From assembly GCA_015143295.1 (NCBI GenBank), contig CM026557.1, positions 25,081,760 through 25,145,759 of the forward strand: a stretch of DNA of 64,000 nucleotides. The letters run 5' to 3'. The position numbers and the translations under genes are program-made. This document shows positions 34,208 through 45,548 of this stretch, in pieces; within the stretch, counting starts at the first letter, position 1; each line of letters starts with the position of its first letter. This DNA is from Tetracentron sinense (lineage: Eukaryota > Streptophyta > Magnoliopsida > Trochodendrales > Trochodendraceae). The notes beneath the pieces were generated by a model. The model did not search any database, had not been told where the DNA came from, and saw only the letters and a program-made list of their open reading frames with translations.

Positions 34208-35798
34208 TGTTAGACATATGCCCTGAAAAGTCATTTATATTGTAAGATTCTTATTGATTAGATTAATAAAAACATTTTCTTTATCTATTGTGAATTCATT
34301 ATGGGTAATTGACCATAAGATGATCTATACGATATAAGATATCGATAAAGGTCCATAGGATATATTGTAGGAAAGCTATGTGATAGGTATCAGACTATCA
34401 CAAGTAGATATAGCTTTTCAGTTCCTTACACCTTATATAGTCACAACTATGGGTGAAGCTGGGCACTTCACTTATATGGTTGCCACAATACTAAAATGTT
34501 CTCAATGGTTGAGATATAGTTTTATCTCAAACTATTGTAGTGGAGACTACACATCAGCATATGGATGCTTAAATGTTCACTGACTAATTGCATGCAATGA
34601 GAGACCTCTTGCATAAACATACTATCAGATAGTTGGTCTCTCATTCACATTGAACAGTTTTGATGATCCTTAGATCTGATGAGTTCATTTATAACTGGAC
34701 AGTAATTTGACTGTTTTGATTGCACCTAAGTACTCTCTAACTGAGGGACTGCGATAAGGTGATAGTTGGATAATCAGAAAGTTGTTCGAGTCATGATGAA
34801 TTTCAAACAAGAAATCCATACTCATTAAATTGAGAGATTATCCAAGTTCCGGGTAAGACAGTCGATTAAGCTTAAATCCTGCACAGGTGATTTTGAAATC
34901 AAATAAGTTTGAAATATATTTTTATTAAAATATATTATACTTAACAAAAGTTTTTCTCAAAATGTTGTACATGAGAAAAAGTTTCTCATGGCTTAATCAG
35001 AAGTCTTGGAAACTCGGATGATGTACAATGGACTATGAGTTAGATAATATATTAATCTTGAAGGCCCATTAGGGATAATGTTATTAGAAAGATAAATTGA
35101 ATTAAAAAGTTTATGTGACGGGATCCTTATTGGTTAATGTTCTTACACTGGGATTTAATTGTAACATGAATATCTCACGTCACTTGCAATTCCGATGTCA
35201 TTCTTATTTTAGGGTCAATGGGTTAACATTAGGTAAGCCAGGGTTAGAATGTCCCAGAGCAATCTGTGGAGATGCTTACATAAGAAATACAAGCTCAATT
35301 AATAGATTAAATGTTAATCTATAATTTAAAGGATCTAAATCCATATATACCCACACCCCAAAACCATGTGGCCCTAATGATCATTAATCATTATTTTTCT
35401 CCTCCAAAAAATGTGGGCTATAGAGAGAGAAGAATCTCTCTAATTTTCGTGAGCTTTAAGGGTTACTCCAAGTTGATTTTGAAGGCTAGGGTTTTGAACC
35501 CTAAGGTTTTGTGAGATAGAAAATCTACTCCAATAATCTTCTTCTCTTTGTTCTTCAATACCAAGTAGAGATTCAAAATCTTCACTAGGATAGCGAAGAA
35601 CGAGGATCGAGCTTTGGGTATTTCTTTGAGAAATCTCTACAAAGAGTTCTGACGGTTCATCCTATTTTATGCTTTACCGGTGAACATTATTCACCGAGAT
35701 AATTATCTAAACATGTAGTTAAAATTATTTGGTTTTTATGGTGTAAAGATCTTTGGGATCCAGTTTTTCGTATAAATTTTTTATCTGGATTCCTTTTA
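34208..35798 (+). repeat. Element D 3' LTR
   Basis: 1591 bp, preceded by GGGCAAGTGGGAGAT and followed by the target duplication GCTCA. It provides the empty-site sequence for solo LTR-1. Confidence 0.92.
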
Positions 35799-35803
35799 GC
35801 TCA

Positions 35804-36277
35804 CAAGCACTCCACACACAAGATGTTTTACATAACCGGAGTTTTCTCATAAGCATGTATTTCAAGAATCATAAGAAAGGTTTTTCAAAGAAAATTCATA
35901 AGAAGTAGCATAAGTGCATAAGCATTGATAAGGCCAAACTTTGGGTTGGTATTTCTAAGACCGGTTACCTCATGCTCACAAGGATCAAGTCTAAGATCTT
36001 GCATAAACTCTAAGTATCATAAGTCTCACAAGGCTTTCAAGAACTCGTAAGAAATGCATAAGTCTAAGATCTTGCATAAGTCTCCAAAAATCATAAAGCT
36101 CATAAGAACTTGAAAGCTCACAAGAAGCTCGTAAGAAACTCATAAGAACTCACGAGGCTCATAAACATTCATAAGAACTCATAAACATGAATAAGGTGTT
36201 TTGTTGCCTATGATAGATAAGTTTTGATGAAATTTTTTCCATGACAAGTTTTAAGCATGAATTTTATGGATGGTATT
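35804..36277 (+). repeat. Element A 5' LTR, middle part
   Basis: It continues the LTR after D with CAAGCACTCCACACAC, which is matched in the 3' LTR near 45522. It is full of CATAAGAACTCATAAG-like short repeats and contains the conserved GATAAGGCCAAAC block at 35927. Confidence 0.88.
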
Positions 36278-36911
36278 TGTAGAACCCCGGATCTTGCTTT
36301 CATAGCCTGTGAATAGTGTGTGAATAGTGTCTATGAACAGTGTATGTAAAGGCCAAAGTCTTCCCTGTGAATTTGGTGTTGGTTAAATGGGAATGAGGTA
36401 TTTCATTTTAAATCAGTGTTATGGTATTGATGTTGGCATGTGAAACATAAGGTATGCCGTATGTGTGTTTGGGAATCAAACACAAGAGTATAAAATACTC
36501 TAAGTGTCAAAGAGGGTGAATGTCTTACCATAACCTCATCTTTGTGGATCTCCAGTTTTGTCGTCTCTCATTGGAATTGAGTGATTCTTGAACCATTAGA
36601 AAGGTATTGAACCCCTCTTTAAGGTTCTTTTTTTTTTTTTATCTCTTTTTGAGATTAGGAATAGAAGTTAATTCAAACGTGGAATTTCTAGGAAGCAGGT
36701 CTACTGTCATTTTAGCAATCCCTTGGACTAGTAGCCTTTAGGGCCATTTTGGAATATGAATATGGAAGAATTAGGTTTTGTACCAAACATAACAGTTGTT
36801 CTCCTTTAAATTTAGAATCTAACACAAGTTTGAATCGTCAAAATCTGATCACCGAGTCAAAAGTTATGATCGAAATACCACAGCGGGAAAAATGAAGAAA
36901 TGAACAGTAGA

Positions 36912-37163
36912 AGGATCTATCTAGTTTGGAGAGGATAGATCCTTCAATTCCATACACTGATGGATCTATCCATCCCCATGACCGATCAATCGACCAAGCC
37001 CAATTTTGTATGGGTTTTTCTGGCCAGAGAGGGTTTTTTCCAAGGATCTATCGGTGCTCATGACCGATAGATCCTTGGTTCTTCCTTTTTGCCTAGTAAC
37101 CGACCTCCTAAGATCTTTTAAGGGTCTAAGGGTCATTGGCCTCACTCCCTTGACCTATTTAAG
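36912..37163 (+). promoter_or_regulatory. Phased 14-bp palindrome array plus TATA-like box, solo LTR-2
   Basis: Units start at 36912, 36932, 36960, 36981, 37042 and 37063; paired units are 20-21 bp apart. One example is ATGGATCTATCCAT. The last pair also forms a perfect 16-bp inverted repeat around a 7-base loop (37040-37078). TATTTAAG at 37156-37163 is the likely TATA-like box. Confidence 0.7.
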
Positions 37164-38137
37164 CACCATTTCGTGGGTGTTAGGGTTCCTACAACCCTCA
37201 GTGAGTTTTGGGAGAAATTTTGAAAGAGAAGAGAGAAAAGTTTGGGTTTTTGCTAGGGCTTGTGCTAGGAGTAAATAGGTGAAATAGGATTTGCTTCTCA
37301 AGCTTGGAGCTCGCCTCCACAAGCGTTCTAAAGCGTGAATCTTTTTCTCCTCAAGCTTTCTCAAGCTTGGGATTGATTCAGAAACTTCTTCAAAACTTTC
37401 TCTTGCTACCAAGGAGTATTCTCAAGCTATAAACCGTAGGGATTTGGTTTTCAAAGGTAGATACACTCTACTACCTACCTTGTGCTATTATTTTAAAGGC
37501 AAAACTCTATGTTAAGGTTGTTCTTGGACTGATTTGGATGATGATTGTTATATGGGATTTAAGCTATCACTATTATTGATTTCTATGAATATGATGCCAT
37601 GTTTACAAGCTTTCTAAGATCACCATGATATTCACAAGTACTATATGCACCTATGTTCACAAGTTTATCATGATATTCATAAGTCTTGCATGATTCGATG
37701 ATTTCTCAAAAAAAAGGTATTTTCAAAAGTTCATAAGCAAGGTTTTATTAAAAGAATTTTCACAAGCTCACAAGTGATAAGGCCAAACTTTGGGTTGGTA
37801 TGTGACAAGTTCTAAGATCGTTTCAAAGCTCACAAGGAATCCCACTATACATGGACTCACAAGTAGTCATGTCTCACAAGCTCACAAGTTCACAAGCTCG
37901 CAGGTTCACAAGAAAATCATGCATACTCAGATCCTCGCATGCTCACAAGGGATCCCAACTCTCGTAAGAATTCATAAGAACTCACAAGAACATGATTATC
38001 ACATGACAAGTTTTACCTAGTTTTGATTTCACATGAATACTATTAAGAAAAAGGATTTTGGTAACTACTTTCACGAATGTTATACGCTTATGCATGTTCA
38101 TGATATTATTCACTGTTAGTTAGTAGTTTGTATGTCA

Positions 38138-38180
38138 CTGAGTATTCCATGCTCAGTTGAATTATTGACTGTCGGCAGGT
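38138..38180 (+). promoter_or_regulatory. Conserved chromovirus LTR motif, solo LTR-2
   Basis: CTGAGTATTCCATGCTCAG followed after a short gap by TGTCGGCAGGT, as in solo LTR-1, A and B. It lies about 390 bp before the LTR end. Confidence 0.7.
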
Positions 38181-38577
38181 GCACGCGTTCCATTTGATGT
38201 CTATGGTTTGGATCCTTTGATAGAGGAGGAGTACTATGAGCCGGAGCCTTCTATGGATCATTACCAGGACGAGGGAACAATAGATAGGCATGTCGACTTT
38301 GACTTTTGTTGAGTGAGCCAGAAGAAAGATACTTGTGTATGTTGAGAGTGAGACTTGTCCACTCCATCTTTTGGATATGCTATGTTGGTTTAGACTTGAA
38401 CCTAACGATAGGAGTATTTTTATAAACTATTCTGTTTTACTTCCGCTATGTGTTATGACTTGTTTACTCTGATAGGTTGATATGTGTGCCATATGTGTCA
38501 TACGGGATGTATGATACGACGGTCACGAACTAAAGTATCCCTAACTCCTAGGGGGTATTTTGGGTTGTGACAGTATT

Positions 38578-38801
38578 CCTTTATGCACTTGCATGTGATA
38601 TTATTGTTCTTATAGCATTGTTAGCTAGTAGTTGTGCTCGCTGAGTATTTCATGCTCAGCCGTACATTTTATGTCGGCAGGTCATTACGACATCTGTGAT
38701 CCCAGTCCGTGGGTCGAGGAGGACTATGGTGAGGAGGACCCGGCAGGGGCTCAGCCAGAGGATAAGAACCTTGACAGGTGCCCTTATCCTGGATATTATT
38801 G

Positions 38802-38832
<31 letters not shown>

Positions 38833-39089
38833 GAGACTATATTGTATTTTGATGAGTGGGTATGTCCACTCTTATTTTGGGTTAGGTATTGTACAATCTT
38901 GGAATGCTGATCATGTATAGAAAAGAAATTTTAAGTTTACGCTTCCGCACTTTGATTTAAGCTTCCGCACCATTTTATGTTTCCGCTATGTTATGTCTTA
39001 TCTATTTTTATAGGATGGTTTGGTATCGGATATTGCACATCACGAGACAAAGTATCCCTAACTTCTAGGGGGTATTTTGGGTCGCGACA
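38578..39089 (+). repeat. Element A 5' LTR, last part
   Basis: Contains the conserved motif CTGAGTATTTCATGCTCAG..TGTCGGCAGGT (38641-38681) and a (GA)n run (38801-38835). It ends GGGTCGCGACA immediately before the primer site TGGTATCAGAGC (39094-39105). Confidence 0.88.
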
Positions 39090-39608
39090 GAGGTGGTATC
39101 AGAGCTAAGGCATTAGGTTCACTAGGGCTAGGTGATTCTCTGAGTTGAACTTAGAACTCAAATGAATTCTAAAGTTTATGTATGATACCAGAGTGAGGAT
39201 CATGTCAAAGTCAAGGCTTTAGGATCATAGGGATTGAGGTGTTTTATGATTTGGACCTATGATTTATTTAATAAAGTATGATGCCATGCTAGAAGTGGTA
39301 TAAATAAATAGGTTCTTTAAGGCCCTTAGAGTCCGATACCACGATGGAAACAAGGCATTACGATGAGAAATGAGTCATATTCTAAGTATAGGCTAATCGT
39401 TTTGTCTTAGTGTATAAACGGTTGGAACACAATCGAGCTTAGTGTCCTACGCTAGAAACATAAATCGTATACTTATACTCTTGCAATGTATACCTTGATG
39501 TACTACTATTAAGTACCTGATAAATATTGAATGATCTTGAATTGAGGATTGAAATAAAGTTGGTTTCGAAGTTAGACTCATGATTGTTATTTTTCCCAGG
39601 ACTAAGTC

Positions 39609-42600
39609 ATGAGACGTGGCGGCCGGGGTCGCGGTTACCAGACTTGGAGCAACGGTAATGGAGGAGATCCTCCATCGGGTGATGAACAACCCGGTATATC
39701 TCAGTTGCTAAAACTATGGTCGAAACCATCACCATGCTAGTAGCTAGACAGCCTGCTGCTGTTGCTACACTGGTGCATCCACCTCCTACGCATCATACTT
39801 CGGGACTCGAGGTGTTCCGAAGGCTTCATCCACCTACCTTCAATGGGACTACAGACCCCATGGTTGCAGAGGCATGAATTATGCAACTGGAGAAGATCTT
39901 TCGTGCTCTTCTCTACACAGATGAGCAAAGAGTAGATTGGGATGCCTTCATGATGGAAGGGGAAGCCAATCATTGGTGGAGAGAGGCACTGAGGTAGAGA
40001 GACATTGCCAGGGCAGGAGAGCCATGGTCTTGGGGAGAGTTTCTTGTTGCCTTCTATATGTAGTATTTCCCCAATATTGTCAGACAACAGAAGGAGATGG
40101 AGTTCATGTCCCTAGTACAAGGAGAAATGAGTGTGGCCGAGTATGAGGCCAAGTTTGTTGAGTTAACCCGGTTCGTACCGCATCTGATCACAACAGAGGA
40201 GATGCGAGTTAGGAAGTTTGAGAACAGGCTGAAAGCCTTCATCAAGGACTGAGTCTCTATACTCCAGGTGGAGTCTTGGAGGGAGATTATAGGGAAGGCG
40301 AAGATCACCGAGAGGAACTCAGAGGAGTTTCTTAGGAGGAGAGAGAGCAGTTTTGGAAAAGTCATGCATAGGGGTTAGTCTAATGGCTCAGCATCACCGG
40401 AGAAGAGGGCCAGGATTTCCCCGTTTCCAGCTCATAGGCCTACACAAACACAGATGTCTCCTTTTGCCCCACCAGCACCTCCTCTGACTATTTTGTAGGC
40501 ACCTCACCCAATCATTCCTCAGGGCACCAGATATGTGCCGCCTGCATCCTCATCATCTTTTAAGGAGTGCGATTACTATGGTCGAAGACACCTGACTGGA
40601 GATTGTTGGAGAGCATCTGGAGGATGTTTCCATTGTGGTGAGTAGGACACATGATTCGAGATTGCCCATGCCAACAGTCACTAGTCCAACCTCAGGGGAG
40701 CAGAACCCTAATCCGTCTGACTACTCCACAAGGGTCTTCACAAGCTTCTACATTTAGACCCACACAGCCCTCACAGACCACACAGTCACCTAGCAAGGTG
40801 AACTAGGGTTGGGGTCTTTGCCTTGACTGAAAGAGACGCACTGGCGTCTGACGATGTTGTGCACGATACGTGAAAATTGTAAACTCTTCAAGAATGGATT
40901 GATGGTTGTTATAATGTATATGTATACTTACGTCTATATCATTCTTCCTATACTCTATGTATGTTCTTGCTTGAAACTTATTGATGTAGCTAATTATAAT
41001 GCACATGCGTTTAGCTAGTGAACGAGTGCTTAGCTCATGTGTTGATCGACACGGGATTGACACTTTCCTTTGTGTCACCTAGCTTCGCCAAAGGTTTCTC
41101 ATTTGAGCCGAGTCATCTATGCCAGGAATTGACCATTTCGACTTCGCTTAGCAAGTCGGTTGATATAGACCGAGGATACCAGAATTGTGTAGTTCAAGTT
41201 GGGCAGCATGAATTGCCGATCGATCTGATCATCCTTGAGTTCCAAGACCTAGACTTTGATGTCATTCTTGGGATGGATTGGCTCATTGCACACCATGGGC
41301 ACGTAGCTTATTTTGAAAAGATGGTAAATTCTAAGCCAGAGGGCGTCAAGCCATTCCACTTTTGTGGACTACGGAGGAGAGATATAGCCATCTAGCGGCT
41401 CTAAGTATTTTAAATCCAGAGGCACTAGACTCCTCAGCCATCCCGATTGTGAAAGAGTATTTGGATGTTTTTCTTGAGGACTTACCGGGGTTGCCTCTAG
41501 ATAGGGAGATAGAGTTTATAATAGAGCTTGCTCCAGGAATGGCTCCAATTTCTAAGGCTCTATACAGAATGGCCCCAATTGAACTTAAGGAGTTGAAGGA
41601 GCAGATAGAAGAGTTACAACAACTTGATTTCATCCAACCAAGTGTGTCTCCGTGGGGAGCCCCAGTACTCTTCATGAAGAAGAAGGATGGGTCGATGATG
41701 ATGTGCATTGACTACAAACAGCTGAATAAGATCACTATTACGAACCGTTATCCATTGCCACGGATAGGCGATTTGTTTGACCAATTGAAGGGAGCAAGGT
41801 TCTTCTTCAAGATTGATCTCCGATCAGGCTATCATCAGTTGAAGATGAAGGTCAAAGATGTTCCAAAGACCGCTTTCAGGACTTGATACGGCCACTACGA
41901 GTTCCTAGTCATGCCTTTTGGTCTAACAAATGCACCGACAGTGTTCATAGATTTGATGAACCAGATGTTCGGGCCTTATCTCGATAAATGTGTCATTGTC
42001 TTTGCTGATGACATCTTAGTGTATTCCCAGACATGGGAGGATCATGAATGAGACCTTTACCTTACACTTGAGACTCTTCGAGAGTATAAACTATATGCCA
42101 AGTTGAGTAAGTGCGAATTTTGGTTAGAGAAAGTGGCGTTCCTTGGCCACGTGGTATTCGCCGAGGATATTTCAGTAGACCCAATGAAGATAGAAGTAGT
42201 GATGAAATGGGAGAGAGCCAGGAGTGTTACCGAGATACATAGCTTCCTCGGTTTGGCAGGATACTACTAGAATAGTAGAAAGATTCTCCAGCTTAGCGGC
42301 ACCACTCATGTACTTAACACGGAAAAATGCTAAGTTCGCTTGGAGTGACAAATGCGAAGCGAGTTTTATAGAGTTGAAGAAGAGGCTTACTACGACCCCT
42401 ATTCTTACAGTGTCATCTGGGAGTGGAGGTTTCATGGTCTACAGTAATGACTTGAGTATCGGGCTAGGATCTGTTCTTATGTAGCGTGGGAATGTCATCG
42501 CCTATGCTTCCCGGCAGTTGAAGGATCACGAAAAGAACTATCCTACTCACGACTTGGAGTTGGCTGCAGTGGTATTTGCATTAAAGATTTGGTGGCATTA

Positions 42601-44352
42601 CCTTTATGGGGGATAGTTTGATGTGTTCACGGATCACAAAAGTTTAAAATACCTGTTTTCCCAAAAGGAGTTGAACATGAGGCAACGTCGATTGATGGAA
42701 TTCTTAAAGGACTACAAGTGTTCTATTTAATACCATTCGAGTAAGGCTAATGTGGTGGCAAGCGCTCTGAGCAGAAACTTTCCTGGACTTTTAGCCCACA
42801 TGATGATTCATGAGTGGAAGATGTTAGAGGTCATGGCGAACCTCGATGCCAGTTTCAGCATTCCCACCTTTAGGCCAATGATGGCTAATCTTACAGTCAG
42901 GCCTTATATCCAAGTTCGGATCCAAGAGTTGTAGGGTTCGGATGAGGAGCTAATTGCTCACAAAGATAAGGCGGTTAACAAAGGGAGTGATGAGTTCTCT
43001 TTGAACGGTAATGGAGTTATCACATTTAAGGGAAGGTTATGTGTTCCTGCAGATGCAGAGTTGATAAGCAAAATCTTAGATGAACTCACCGGTCTAAGTA
43101 CACTGTACATCCTGGTGGTACGAAGATGTACAAGAATTTGAAGAAGCACTATTGGTGGCGGAACATGAAGAGGGAAATCGATGAGTATGTGTCGAAATGC
43201 TTAGTGTGCCAACAGGTGAAGGCCAAGCATATGAGGCCAGTAGACCTTTTGCAATCCCTTCCGATTCCCAAGTGAAAATGGGAGAACATCTCCATGGATT
43301 TCATTGTTAGATTGCCAAGGACGGCGAAGAACTCCGATGTAATTTGGGTAGTAGTTGATCATTTGACAAAGTCCGCCCATTTCTTACCTTATCGGACTAC
43401 GTTCAACTCGAACCAACTGGTAGCACTGTACATCAAAGAAGTGGTTCTGTTAAACGGGGTACTAGTCAGCATTGTTTCAGATAGGGATCCGAGATTCACT
43501 TCCAGGTTATGGAAGAGTTTTCAAAGCGCTATGGGTTCCCGTTTGGACTTTAGCATCGCCTTTCATACTCAGATAGATGGGTAGACCGAGAGGGTGAACC
43601 AGATTATAGAGGACATGCTTTGAGCTTGCATGTTGGACTTCAAAGGCAGTTGGGAGGATCACTTGCCATTGGTTGAGTTTGCCTACAATAACAGTTATCA
43701 GGTGAGTATCCAAATGGCACCTTTCGAGGCCTTTTATGGTCGAAGTTGTAAATCTCCTCTATATTGGGATGAAGTTGGAGAGAGAAAGATATTGGGTCCC
43801 GAGTTGATCGAGCAGACTGCGGATAGGGTCAAGATCATCATAGGAAGGTTGAAGATGGCCCAGGATAGGCAGAAGAGATATGCCAACACCCGTAGACGAG
43901 ATCTTGAGTTCAGCGTTGGCGATATGGTATTTGTTAAGGTTTCGCCGATAAAGGGTGTTATGAGATTTGGCAAGAGAGGAAAGCTCAGCCCTAGGTATGT
44001 GGGTCTGTTTGAGATCATCACTTGAGTTGGTGAAGTTGTTTATCAGGTTACTCTACCCACTCATATGGCTGTGGTTCACAATGTATTCCATGTGTTCATG
44101 CTTCAGAAACACATTCTGGATCCTTCTCATGTGATCGACCTAGATCCATTAGAAATCCTTGAGGATCTCACGTTAGTGGAACAACCGGTTCAAATTTTGG
44201 ATCGTAGAGAGCAAGTTTTGTGCAATAAAATGATTTCTTTGGTTCTTGTTCGATGGCAACATCATGCTAGAGAAGAAGCTACATGGGAGAGCGAAGCTGG
44301 AGTAAAAGAAAAGTACCCTTGTTTGTTTAGTGCATTTCATGTAAATTTGTGA
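39609..44352 (+). pseudogene. Element A gag-pol region (Tekay/Del-like chromovirus, broken)
   Basis: Gag starts MRRGGRGRGYQ (39609) and includes a retrotransposon gag domain (about 39800-40350) and zinc-knuckle remnants near 40570-40670. Protease (VLIDTGLTLSFVS) is near 41040, reverse transcriptase about 41480-42250, RNase H about 42440-42740 and integrase about 43130-43740. A chromodomain-like end (VEQPVQILDRREQVL..WQHHAREEATWE) lies at about 44170-44300. The order RT, RNase H, integrase, chromodomain defines a chromovirus. It is broken in many places. Confidence 0.9.
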
Positions 44353-44385
44353 TTTGTTCTAATTTCGAGGATGAAATTTCTGTAA

Positions 44386-44398
44386 GGGGGGGGGGGGG
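44386..44398 (+). other. Element A polypurine tract (G13)
   Basis: A run of 13 G followed by AGGA directly before the 3' LTR start. It would prime plus-strand synthesis. Confidence 0.75.
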
Positions 44399-44402
44399 AG
44401 GA

Positions 44403-45548
44403 TGTAAGACCCTGAAACTTAATTTGGGTTATAACCTCAGTAAATAGTGTTCCAAGGCTTGAAGCCTTTTGAATGTTCATTACATTGGTTAATGAAAATG
44501 AAACTTAAATTGTGTAATGTGTATGACATGTGTTCTAAGGTCCTAAAGACTCTTGAAATGTTTACAGAAAAGAAAAATCCTAAGCCAATGAGAAAGAAAA
44601 TGTGAAAACGAGAAAATTAGAGGAAAACAGGGGTGACCGCTCGAATGGTTCCCATGACCTTTCGAACGATCCTAGTGGATGATGAATAAAACATCAGCAT
44701 TCGAAGACAGTAGCCTAAACCGTTTGAACGGTTCCATGACCTTTCAAACGATCCTAGTAAATGTTGAATCAGGATTTCAGAAACCAAAATAGTAGGCATA
44801 ACCGTTCGAATGATCAGACAACTGTTCGAATGATCAAAAGACCGTTCGAACAGTCATGCATAGTAAAGTCACAAAACAGCCTCAAATGCGAGATTTTTAG
44901 GGTTTTATCTCCTTGGGCTATAAATAGAAGCCATTTTTGTGGGTTTTAGGGTAACTCTAAACCTAAGAAATATTTTGGGAGAAAAGAGGGAGAAAGTTAG
45001 GGTTTTGGAGAGGCTTTCTCAAGATCAAGGGTGAACCCCCAAATCTCACCTCAAGGCTTCTCAAGATTAAAGGAGGAGTAAGGATCTTGCAATCCAAGGC
45101 ATTCTTCATGCACAATGTCTCGAGGATTCGATTTCTAAGGTAAGTACTACTACTACCTAGCTTTACTATGATACAAATAGTATCTACTATTACCTAAGTA
45201 TGTTATGATGCAAATAGTAAATGTAGGATTTTCGGTAAACTATATTATGATCAAATGAGTAAGTAAGGGTTTAAGATTAGGGTTTTTCAAAGGAAAGGGA
45301 TAATTATGTTATGCTTGGATATGTTTGTTACTATCTCCAATAAACTATGATTCTAAGTGTGATGTGATGAAATAGGCTTAATGGCCAAGATTTGTATGAT
45401 GAAAAACTATGAATGTAAATGTCCAATGTTTTTAGAAATTGTTTAAGTATACTATGATGCAAATATGTCTTGTAGGAATTCGTATGAAATGTTAAGCTTT
45501 CCATATATACAAGATGATGCTCACAAGCACTCCACGCACAAGATGTTT
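44403..45548 (+). repeat. Element A 3' LTR, visible part
   Basis: Starts TGTAAGACCC and is collinear with 12356-13221 and then 35804-35833. It is cut by element B directly after AAGATGTTT; the 5' LTR shows the uninterrupted continuation into CATAACCGG. The visible part is somewhat longer than the matching 5' LTR sequence. Confidence 0.9.
44636..44936 (+). promoter_or_regulatory. Phased 14-bp palindrome array plus TATA box, element A 3' LTR (7 units)
   Basis: Units start at 44636, 44657, 44719, 44739, 44801, 44821 and 44841, with 20-21 bp inside clusters. Examples are ACCGTTTGAACGGT and ACCGTTCGAATGAT. TATAAATA is at 44929-44936. Confidence 0.75.

Larger units (their letters stand above)
13222..35798 (+). 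mobile_element. Element D: Ty1/copia retrotransposon nested in the 5' LTR of A
   Basis: The 5' LTR starts TGTTAGACA at 13222 and ends at about 17734. The primer site TGGTATCAGAGC follows at about 17737. The 3' LTR is 34208-35798, preceded by a purine-rich GGGCAAGTGGGAGAT. The target duplication GCTCA is at 13217-13221 and 35799-35803. The 5' LTR contains solo LTR-1 and the leader contains element E. The first 300 bases of the two LTRs differ by roughly 7 percent by eye, so D is clearly older than E. The coding part is heavily broken. The copia lineage is not assigned. Confidence 0.92.
36278..38572 (+). mobile_element. Solo LTR-2 (chromovirus-type gypsy), inserted in the 5' LTR of A
   Basis: Begins TGTAGAACCCC and ends TGGGTTGTGACA, flanked by the duplication GTATT (36273-36277 and 38573-38577). 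It has no internal region. Its length of 2295 bp is almost the same as solo LTR-1, and it shares the conserved motifs but differs in much of U3, so it is a related subfamily. Confidence 0.9.
12356..45548 (+). mobile_element. Element A: Ty3/gypsy chromovirus, Tekay/Del-like, split by later insertions
   Basis: The 5' LTR starts TGTAAGACCCC at 12356 and ends GGGTCGCGACA at 39089. Without its two insertions it is about 1.85 kb. The primer site TGGTATCAGAGC is at 39094-39105, gag-pol at 39609-44352, a G13 polypurine tract at 44386-44398, and the 3' LTR starts at 44403. The 3' LTR is interrupted at about 45549 by element B and its remainder must lie beyond the window. The two LTRs are visibly diverged. 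The coding region is broken in many places and the element is old relative to the copies inside it. Confidence 0.9.
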
